Origin: a virus
IMG/VR virus record: IMGVR_UViG_3300046171_000269
Location: 1-27,030 of that record
Strand: one strand, 5' to 3'
Length of the DNA: 27,030 nucleotides
The translations under genes and the position numbers were made by a program. This document shows, in pieces, positions 21,256 through 27,030 of this stretch. The notes under the pieces were generated by a model. It ran no database searches. It was given only the letters and a program-made list of their open reading frames with translations, and was not told where the DNA came from. Each line of letters begins with the position of its first letter. The stretch's first letter is position 1.

Positions 21256-22449
21256 TTAGAATCCTACTGAATTGTCACTATCTTTATAATCAACATCGTA
21301 AATTGGTTCAATCTCTTTAAATGTCATGTCCATTTGCATTGATATTGGTGTTGCATCATCATATGTAGTGTGAAGTCCTTCTGCTGTATAGTTAACAGAA
21401 AAGTCTGTCAAGAAACACTGTTTAAATTTATGTAGAAAAGGGTGATCACGATTTCCCTTACGATATCTTAATTCAAAGATGTTTGGTGATTTTAAAAATA
21501 TTGATGATCCTCCTAGTGATCCACTTCCTTCAGTATTTGCTTTAGGAGCCATGTTTTGTTTGAATGATCTAATTATTAATTTACATTGCCTTGCTTCTTC
21601 TTGACTGCGAGGTGTCATTTTAAATGAAAATCTAAAACTTCTTAGGGTTGGTTTATCAAATAATAATTCAAGGTTGGGGTTAAATACCTGACCAGTTGAT
21701 CTTGCAAGTAATTGTGATGTAGATACATTTGCACCGAATACTCCAAGTGCTGATGATGTAAGTTTTGCATTAAGACCTTGTTGTGCAGCATTCACTAATC
21801 CGGGTGTATTACCAATCATATTTTCTGCACCTGCTTTTCCTTTTGCAACTAAGTCTGATATTGCCTCACCTGCACCTTTCTTACCTTGTATTGAATCTGA
21901 TAGTGCTTGTCCTCCTTCTTTCATCACACCTGAAATAGCACCAGCAGCAGCACCAGCAATAGTATTCATTTCACTATCACCAAATTGAACACTGTTACTA
22001 TCTTGCACTTGTGATGGTACTTGTAATAATATAGATCCATCATTTATAACTGCTTTTCTTGCGAGTGATCCTGAAGTAGTACGACCTACTGCACGATTTA
22101 ATGTATTTGCTCCTGATCCAGTTGGTCTTATTATCTGGTTAGGTGGTCTTTTAAATTCTATAATATCAATCTGTAAGTAATCAGTTGTGCCTGTTAATGC
22201 TTCTAAAGGATATCTCAATACACCACCACGACGCTGAGACTTTGCAGATGCTTGACCTCTTGATGTTATATTTTTTTGACTATCTCTTCTACTATCAAAT
22301 TGCTTTGGATCAACTTTGTTTATTGTACTTGAACTTTTCTGAACTCCCCCATTAAATGCAGATCCTCTTACATTAGTATTTGTATTTGGGTTTACATAAG
22401 GAGTTCCACTTCTATTTTTAGCACCACTACCTCTAGTTCCTCTTGCCAT
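21256..22449 (-). CDS. 48: gp48-like baseplate tail-tube cap protein
   Basis: A 397-residue protein. Residues 1-80 are Gly/Ser/Asn/Arg-rich and probably flexible. L-R-Y-P-L-E-A-L-T-G-T-T-D-Y-L-Q-I-D-I near 78-96 starts the folded part. A central Ala/Gly-rich stretch precedes N-P-N-L-E-L-L-F-D-K-P-T-L-R-S-F near 256-271 and F-K-M-T-P-R-S-Q-E-E-A. The P-N-x-E-L-L-F-x-x-P-x-L-R-x-F motif is shared by gp48- and gp54-type tube-initiation proteins. I favour gp48 from its place beside gp53 and gp4; gp54 is the alternative. A ribosome-binding site AAGG and a minus-strand late octamer precede the start. Confidence 0.75.
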   Translation of the reverse strand: MARGTRGSGAKNRSGTPYVNPNTNTNVRGSAFNGGVQKSSSTINKVDPKQFDSRRDSQKNITSRGQASAKSQRRGGVLRYPLEALTGTTDYLQIDIIEFKRPPNQIIRPTGSGANTLNRAVGRTTSGSLARKAVINDGSILLQVPSQVQDSNSVQFGDSEMNTIAGAAAGAISGVMKEGGQALSDSIQGKKGAGEAISDLVAKGKAGAENMIGNTPGLVNAAQQGLNAKLTSSALGVFGANVSTSQLLARSTGQVFNPNLELLFDKPTLRSFRFSFKMTPRSQEEARQCKLIIRSFKQNMAPKANTEGSGSLGGSSIFLKSPNIFELRYRKGNRDHPFLHKFKQCFLTDFSVNYTAEGLHTTYDDATPISMQMDMTFKEIEPIYDVDYKDSDNSVGF

Positions 22450-22463
22450 ATCGACCTTATTTT

Positions 22464-22808
22464 TTAACTATTTAGACGCATTCTACCGAAGGGTAAAGCC
22501 TGAAGGTCTGTAATCTCTTCAGGATAGACACGATATGTGTTTCCAATTACATTTGAGAAGGAGTAAGATCGTGCTTCACCATGATGAAAATTAGTTCCAC
22601 GAAATCCCCATGAGTATACATCTGTGACTGCAACTAAAGGGTTTGCATCATATCTACCACTTGATGATGGTGAATATGAAAACATAAAAAATTGTCCTGC
22701 CTGTGGAGCAGATACACTGTCACTAATGACTTCTTCAATTTCGACCATTAATTCATCAGGATCTTCGATTCCGATTAAACGATCTAATACTGGACTAATA
22801 CGATTCAT
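22464..22808 (-). CDS. Conserved virion-associated protein
   Basis: A 114-residue protein. D-P-D-E-L-M-V-E-I-E-E-V-I-S-D-S-V near 16-32 is helical, then A-P-Q-A-G-Q-F-F-M-F-S-Y, and P-L-V-A-V-T-D-V-Y-S-W-G-F-R-G-T-N-F-H-H-G near 57-77. I recognise this wording from small proteins between gp48-like and gp4 in T4-like cyanophages; its precise function is not known to me. The start overlaps the gp4 stop (ATGA). Confidence 0.65.
   Translation of the reverse strand: MNRISPVLDRLIGIEDPDELMVEIEEVISDSVSAPQAGQFFMFSYSPSSSGRYDANPLVAVTDVYSWGFRGTNFHHGEARSYSFSNVIGNTYRVYPEEITDLQALPFGRMRLNS
22469..22476 (-). promoter_or_regulatory. T4-type late promoter variant, TCTAAATA (minus strand)
   Basis: Read on the minus strand, TCTAAATA lies at the end of the upstream virion gene, 20 bases before the gp48-like start at 22449. 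Confidence 0.5.
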
Positions 22809-23242
22809 TTGATTCCGAGTTCATCCTCTGTCATCACCTTAAATTCATACAAACGATCCTTACAATAATCAACTGCTGCATGCCATTTTGCTTGGTTGCG
22901 AGCATATTCATATGCTTCACGAAGATATCCTTTTGTTTGCCTCTTTGGTTTAACAGGAGGTTTAAGTTGTTTTTTGGGTTTGACTTCGATAATATATTTT
23001 TTTATTTTACCGGTAGTCTCCTTCAGTTTAACATAAAAATCTGGAAAATACCTATGGATACGATTATCAATTGGAGAACGATATGGTATTACGATCTCTT
23101 CACTTCCCCATTCAAGTATATTCTCGTTCAAATCACAGTAAACCATGAATTTTCGCTCCCAAAGTGAACGATAAATGATGTTTGATGGATTACCTTTGTA
23201 CTTTCGCGGGTGTGACGGTGAATATCTCCCTTTATATGACAT
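22805..23242 (-). CDS. 4: gp4-like head completion protein
   Basis: A 145-residue protein (T4 gp4 is about 150). It has the layout of the TnsA/PD-(D/E)XK-like fold: S-L-W-E29-R-K-F, then Y-F-P-D68-F-Y-V and I-I-E86-V-K88-P-K. In T4, gp4 (with gp50/gp65 nomenclature in some reports) completes filled heads before tail joining. The basic N-terminus (S-P-S-H-P-R-K-Y-K-G-N-P) is conserved in cyanophage copies. It is the first gene of a minus-strand late unit and its start codon overlaps the plus-strand late octamer at 23240. Confidence 0.85.
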   Translation of the reverse strand: MSYKGRYSPSHPRKYKGNPSNIIYRSLWERKFMVYCDLNENILEWGSEEIVIPYRSPIDNRIHRYFPDFYVKLKETTGKIKKYIIEVKPKKQLKPPVKPKRQTKGYLREAYEYARNQAKWHAAVDYCKDRLYEFKVMTEDELGIK

Positions 23243-23247
23243 AAATA
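23240..23247 (+). promoter_or_regulatory. T4-type late promoter, CATAAATA (plus strand)
   Basis: CATAAATA directs transcription toward the tail-tube-like gene. It overlaps the gp4 start codon on the opposite strand. Confidence 0.6.
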
Positions 23248-23270
23248 ATACTATAGTAAAATCATATAGG

Positions 23271-23278
23271 TATTTAGT
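23271..23278 (-). promoter_or_regulatory. Late promoter variant, ACTAAATA (minus strand)
   Basis: Read on the minus strand, ACTAAATA lies 28 bases before the gp4 ATG. With the plus-strand octamer at 23240 it makes a converging/overlapping divergent pair in 39 bases. Confidence 0.5.
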
Positions 23279-23302
23279 GTGAGTTTTGTACAGAAAATCA
23301 CA

Positions 23303-23899
23303 ATGAGTGATGCCAAAGTTAAATTTGGTAGTTTATCGTTAAATAATCAATATCAAGTTCACTTTGCCGGTATCAATGGTGTTGTGATTAATTATCTTAG
23401 GTTTGATAAGAGAATTGATAATGCTCAAGACTTTATCAGTCGTGAGGCTGGAATCCTTTGTAGTGATGCATCACTTCCAGCAAGTGCATTTGCAACCGCA
23501 GAAGTTAAAGATAATTTTATGGGAGTGCCACAAGAGTTTGCACATTCAAGAATCTATACAGATATTGACTTTACATTCTATGTGGATGAAGATTATACAT
23601 TATTGAATATATTTGAAGGTTGGATGGATTATATTTCAAGTGGTGCAGGTAGAGAAGTGGCAGAATTCCAAAAACCATTCTATCGTAGAATGAGGTATCC
23701 TGATTCTTATAAGTGTGATACTATGTTTATTACAAAATTTGAAAAGAATCAAAAAAGAAAACTTAGATATCAATTTATCAATGCGTTTCCAAAGTCTATA
23801 TCACCAATACCCGTTACTTACGGGGCTGCAGACTTATTAAAAGTATCTGTAAGTTTTAACTATGATCGCTATATAGTTGCGAATCAAATAGATTCGTGA
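23303..23899 (+). CDS. Tail-tube-fold structural protein (gp19/gp54-like)
   Basis: 198 residues from the ATG at 23303. An in-frame GTG at 23279 would add eight residues and, being right at the promoter, is less likely. The N-terminus is M-S-D-A-K-V-K-F-G-S-L-S-L. L-C-S-D-A-S-L-P-A-S-A-F-A-T-A and F-E-G-W-M-D-Y-I near 103-110, then R-R-M-R-Y-P-D-S-Y, follow the pattern of tail-tube proteins (P-G ... F-x-x-W near mid-protein, basic strand, final F-N-Y-D-R-Y). It is too divergent for me to fix it as gp19, gp54 or a cyanophage-specific tube relative. It lies next to hub genes gp26 and gp51-like. Confidence 0.65.
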   Translation: MSDAKVKFGSLSLNNQYQVHFAGINGVVINYLRFDKRIDNAQDFISREAGILCSDASLPASAFATAEVKDNFMGVPQEFAHSRIYTDIDFTFYVDEDYTLLNIFEGWMDYISSGAGREVAEFQKPFYRRMRYPDSYKCDTMFITKFEKNQKRKLRYQFINAFPKSISPIPVTYGAADLLKVSVSFNYDRYIVANQIDS

Positions 23900-23905
23900 T
23901 ATAAT

Positions 23906-23913
23906 ACTAAATA
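23906..23913 (+). promoter_or_regulatory. Late promoter variant, ACTAAATA
   Basis: ACTAAATA lies 20 bases before the gp26 ATG at 23934, in the short gap after the tube-like gene. Confidence 0.5.
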
Positions 23914-23933
23914 AAACACTGAATTGAATAATT

Positions 23934-24653
23934 ATGCCTTTACCTAAGATTAATACCCCAACTTATGAATTAATATTACCATCAAATAGTAAAAAAGTTA
24001 AGTATCGTCCATTTCTTGTTCGTGAGGAAAAAATACTGATATTAGCATTAGAATCGAATGATCCTAAGAATATCACAAATGCAATCATGGAAATCATGAC
24101 TGACTGTATTTTTACTAAAATTGATTTGACATCACTTCCAAGTTTTGACATTGAATATTTGTTTCTAAATATAAGATCCAAGTCAGTAGGTGAAACTGTT
24201 GATATAATTGTGACTTGCCCTGATGATGGTAAAACAACTGTTGAAACATCAGTGAATATTGATTCGATTAAGGTAAAGAAAACTCGTGGTCATAAGAATA
24301 TTGTTAAACTTGATGATCAATATTTCATGAAGTTGAAATATCCATCAATGAAGCAATTTATTGAGAGTAATTTTGATGTAGAAGAGGCATCATCAAATGT
24401 GAATGAGTCTCTTGCTATGCTTTCATCATGTATTGAGATGGTTTATAATGAAGAGGAAAGTTGGGAGACAGACGACTGTTCCCCAGATGAATTGAAAGAC
24501 TTTATTGAACAGTTAAACACAAAACAATTTAAGGATGTTGAGAACTTCTTTGATACTATGCCAAGATTAGAGCATAAAATCAAGGTTAAAAATCCAAATA
24601 CTGGTGTTGAATCTGATGTAGTACTGGAGGGATTGGCAAGTTTTTTCAGTTAG
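23934..24653 (+). CDS. 26: gp26-like baseplate hub protein
   Basis: A 239-residue protein (T4 gp26 has 208). The N-terminus M-P-L-P-K-I-N-T-P-T-Y-E-L, then K-Y-R-P-F-L-V-R-E-E-K-I-L near 23-35 and D-I-E-Y-L-F-L-N-I-R-S-K-S-V-G-E near 72-87, is the recognisable gp26 core of T4-like phages. It takes part in hub assembly. V-T-C-P-D-D-G-K near 93-100 is a degenerate version of a segment that often carries metal-binding cysteines in relatives; only one Cys remains. Followed after two bases by the gp51-like gene. Confidence 0.85.
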   Translation: MPLPKINTPTYELILPSNSKKVKYRPFLVREEKILILALESNDPKNITNAIMEIMTDCIFTKIDLTSLPSFDIEYLFLNIRSKSVGETVDIIVTCPDDGKTTVETSVNIDSIKVKKTRGHKNIVKLDDQYFMKLKYPSMKQFIESNFDVEEASSNVNESLAMLSSCIEMVYNEEESWETDDCSPDELKDFIEQLNTKQFKDVENFFDTMPRLEHKIKVKNPNTGVESDVVLEGLASFFS

Positions 24654-24655
24654 GT

Positions 24656-24832
24656 ATGGCCCACACGAATCTGGAGTCATACTATAAAGTTAATTTTGCC
24701 TTGGTTCAGCATCATAAATACTCTTTGACGGAGATTGAAAACATGATGCCTTGGGAGAGAGATGTTTATGTCACTCTATTGAAACAATATATTGATGAGG
24801 AAAATTTAAAACAACAACAAAGTAGATCATAG
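24656..24832 (+). CDS. 51: gp51-like baseplate hub assembly protein (short form)
   Basis: A 58-residue protein two bases after gp26. F-A-L-V-Q-H-H-K-Y-S-L-T-E-I-E-N-M-M-P-W-E-R is a motif found in small gp51-annotated proteins of cyanophages, and W-E-R-D-V-Y-V plus a helical tail (Y-I-D-E-E-N) complete it. It is far shorter than T4 gp51 and the name follows cyanophage usage. Its Trp-Glu-Arg core also resembles the accessory chaperones encoded before tape-measure genes in other tailed phages, which fits the next gene. The stop overlaps a GTG start by one base. Confidence 0.65.
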   Translation: MAHTNLESYYKVNFALVQHHKYSLTEIENMMPWERDVYVTLLKQYIDEENLKQQQSRS

Positions 24833-26257
24833 TGGCGGTTAAATCAAAACCAAAAATAAATGTTACTAAACTCATGGACTTGCAAGAGGATACCCGATTG
24901 CGAAGTCTAAAAGAGCAAGTAGATAGTGGTGGAGAAGTAAGAGCAGCGAAAAGAAGAAAATCAAAAAAATCTTTTAGTGAGATTAAGGCAGAAATAGATG
25001 CTAAGAAGATAAACAAAGATAAACTTTTAGGAACTAAAGGTGTACAAAAAACAAATGCACTTCTTATGGAATCAAATAAGATTCTTATAGACATTGCATC
25101 TGTTATATCAACTGACTTTACGACAAGGATTGAAGGTGAAAAGCAAGAACTAAGAGATTTGCAATCTAAAAGACAGAAGGGTGAGGTTGCAGAGAAAGAA
25201 GGTAAATTAGAAGGTAAAGGGCAATCAACAAATAAAATTAGTGCAGCAGCACAAAAAATGATGCAACCTATCATGGGTGCTTTTGATAAAATAAAAGAAT
25301 TAGTGTCAATTATTGGATTAGGAATACTTGGTAGTGGAGCACTTGAATTTTTAAAAGATCCAGCAAACCTTGAGAAGGTCAAGGGATTCTTTGATTTTAT
25401 TGCCAAACATTGGAAATGGGTTTTAGGTGGATTAGGTGTATTAGTCGCACTTAAGTTTGTAGGGCCCAATTATTACTCTTGTTAAAGTTGTAAGAAAGGC
25501 AGTTAAAATACTTCTAAAATTTGGTAAATTTGTTAAAAATTTGCCGAAAAGATTAAGAGTTACAAGAAAATTAATCCAAAGAGCATTTAAGAAAAAATTT
25601 GGAACAAAGGTAGGAACAAAAATAGGAACAAAAATAGGGCAAAAAGTTACTAAGAAGGTAGCAACTAAAACTGCCACAAAAGTTGCGGTTAAGTCAGCAG
25701 GTAAAGGACTTGGAAAGTCAGTATTGAAAAAAATTCCTCTTGTAGGACTAGGATTAGGTGCAGCATTTGCAATCGATAGGTTAAGAGGGGGTGATTGGAG
25801 TGGTGCATTAATGGAATTAGGATCTGGTGCTGCGTCCATGATTCCCGGTGTTGGAACTGCTGTATCTGTTGCTCTTGATGCTGGATTGATAGCAAAAGAT
25901 GTTGTGGATGCAAAAAATCAAGAGGCAACTGAAGGTGGTGAAGTCACTGCAAGGAAAACAGGTGGAAATATATCAAAAGGAAAACCATATCTTGTTGGTG
26001 AAGGTGGCCCAGAATTATTCAAACCAAATATAAGTGGATCATTATTGAGGGCGGGTGCTACAGCAGAAACATTAAAAACATTAGCAGAGGATGAATCACC
26101 AAACATAATTCAAATGGATTTACCTGCAATTAAATCAGCACCCCCAACTGTTCCAACAAAATCAGTTCCTGCAAATGAGGTTGAGTTGATAAGTCCTGTT
26201 AATACACTGAATGAATATATGTTGGTAGTACCTGATCTTCTAGGGATATCTGTATGA
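24832..26257 (+). CDS. Tape-measure-like hub protein (one-base frame break near 25462)
   Basis: Starts at a GTG overlapping the gp51-like stop. The first frame runs 217 residues to 25485 and the second continues from about 25463 to 26257; removing one base in GGGCCC (25462-25467) joins them as V-G-P-I-I-T-L-V in about 474 residues. Residues 1-135 are charged and helical (coiled-coil-like). Hydrophobic segments follow near 157-172 and 195-215 and again past residue 300 (V-G-L-G-L-G-A-A-F-A). A Thr/Lys/Gly stretch (G-T-K-V-G-T-K-I-G) lies between. G-K-P-Y-L-V-G-E-G-G-P-E-L-F near the C-terminus is a hallmark of tape-measure proteins. It is distinct from T4 gp29 by sequence; role inferred. Confidence 0.7.
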
Positions 26258-27030
26258 CAACTAACAACGCTGCAGCATCACAATTAAAATTAAATGTAAC
26301 TAACATTAAAAGTGTGTTGGTTAAAGGTAATAAGAGTATGACACGCTTGAAAGCGTTTAAGGCGAAAACAATATTTAATATGGAACAAGATGATTTAAGA
26401 AAGAAAGAAGAAGAGTCGTTAGAAGCAGTCAAACCAAAAAAGAAAAAGATTACAGCAGATAAATCACCAGTCAAATCTAAGGGTGGTATCTTAAATAAGT
26501 TGATGACATTTGCTGGTATTATATTAGGTGGTGTTTTAGTAAATGCATTACCAGCAATACTTAAAAAATTAAGAGATATATTTACATCGGTCTTTAATTT
26601 CTTAAAACCTGTTGGTAAAGCAATAATGGGAATTATAAACTTCATTAGTGGTGACACGATGGATATGAGTAAATATGATTCTCAGAAAGCAACTGTTGAT
26701 GATCAATTTAATCAGTTGAAAGAGGCATCAGATCAATTAAATGAAGACATTAAACCCATAACTGAGGTAGAATCATTACTAGGTGATTCCTCTGAATTGG
26801 ATGAAGAGGGAGAAATTAAAGGTAAAGAAGAAGTAATTCAAGATAACCAAGAAACTGAATCAACAATAACACCAACTGACAATTCAATTGATACTAGTGG
26901 AATGGTAGAATCAACTACACCAGAGGAGAGAGAAAAGGCTGCAGTTCAAACTATGAAGACTGATCAGAATGTTCAGAAAAAGAATGAAGGTGGTAAGATA
27001 AGTACATCTAAAGGTAATATCAAAGATAGT
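26254..27030 (+). CDS. Second membrane-spanning hub/tape-like protein, 3'-truncated by window
   Basis: The ATG overlaps the upstream stop (ATGA) and the frame stays open for 259 codons to the window end. Residues about 1-75 are basic and helical. One strong hydrophobic segment (F-A-G-I-I-L-G-G-V-L-V near 86-98) and a weaker one (V-F-N-F-L ... I-M-G-I-I-N-F-I near 113-129) follow, then an acidic, Gln/Glu/Ser-rich linker. The last visible stretch, N-E-G-G-K-I-S-T, begins like the G-G-x-I-S-x-G-K-P-Y segment of the previous protein. The pairing of two such proteins after gp51-like is a cyanophage arrangement; the role is inferred. Confidence 0.6.
   Translation, partial: MTTNNAAASQLKLNVTNIKSVLVKGNKSMTRLKAFKAKTIFNMEQDDLRKKEEESLEAVKPKKKKITADKSPVKSKGGILNKLMTFAGIILGGVLVNALPAILKKLRDIFTSVFNFLKPVGKAIMGIINFISGDTMDMSKYDSQKATVDDQFNQLKEASDQLNEDIKPITEVESLLGDSSELDEEGEIKGKEEVIQDNQETESTITPTDNSIDTSGMVESTTPEEREKAAVQTMKTDQNVQKKNEGGKISTSKGNIKDS

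Noticed and set aside
24713-24720. CATAAATA inside the gp51-like gene as a late promoter
   Set aside because: It matches the octamer but lies mid-gene, encoding H-H-K-Y, which is conserved for protein reasons; it may be coincidence.
24771-25469. 232-codon open frame on the minus strand opposite the tape-measure-like gene
   Set aside because: It is antisense to a well-supported gene, its composition (Ser/Phe/Leu/Pro) is what reverse reading of Lys/Gly-rich codons gives, and no start signal was seen.

Overview
The window is an AT-rich, tightly packed piece of a T4-like contractile-tailed phage (Caudoviricetes myovirus) that most probably infects a marine picocyanobacterium of the Prochlorococcus/Synechococcus type. 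Recognisable T4-core genes are gp33, gp59, gp32, gp53, gp48-like, gp4, gp26 and gp51-like. The non-T4 genes are those typical of T4-like cyanophages: a small glutaredoxin, ThyX, PhoH, a PD-(D/E)XK exonuclease, and DUF4278 and DUF1825 proteins, two families known from cyanobacteria and their phages. Genes overlap by one to a few bases (TAATG, ATGA), and T4-type late promoters (variants of TATAAATA) sit in front of the virion genes. No tRNA, CRISPR array, insertion sequence or integrase was seen.

Layout. (1) 1-12885, plus strand: the end of a subtilisin-like protease, then a long cassette of tail-fibre or receptor-binding proteins with their small accessory/chaperone-like genes. Fibre genes share N-terminal attachment motifs, internal blocks and a D-D-Y-E-E-G-S junction in front of a variable C-terminal domain. 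One fibre carries a cupredoxin-like domain with a complete His-Cys-His-Met set, and another ends in a LamG-like domain. (2) 12959-14499, plus: glutaredoxin, two small conserved proteins, a DUF6433-like protein and another conserved protein, closed by a terminator. (3) 14511-15627: a promoter-rich stretch of inverted repeats, tiny genes, a repeated GGACGCAA / CGTTCATCC element related in wording to the glutamine-II (downstream-peptide) riboswitch class, and a roughly 180-nt segment that folds into many nested helices directly behind a consensus sigma-70 promoter. (4) 15628-20466, plus: a small basic protein, ThyX, a conserved protein, PhoH, exonuclease, gp33, a conserved protein, gp59, a DUF1825 protein and gp32, the last with its own sigma-70 promoter and terminator. 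(5) 20562-23242, minus: gp53, gp48-like, a virion protein and gp4. (6) 23303-27030, plus: a tail-tube-like protein, gp26, gp51-like, a tape-measure-like protein and the start of a second membrane-spanning hub/tape protein that runs off the window.

How it fits together: regions 3-4 hold host-takeover, nucleotide and replication/recombination functions, with gp59 and gp32 acting at the fork and gp33 linking RNA polymerase to late promoters. Regions 1, 5 and 6 are the late virion genes those promoters serve.

A caution on sequence quality: five places (near 2344, 4493, 6613, 7808 and 25462) show one extra base that breaks an otherwise continuous protein. All five shift the same way, four of them at homopolymer runs, so consensus errors are the simplest explanation. 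Those genes are annotated here over their full joined span.
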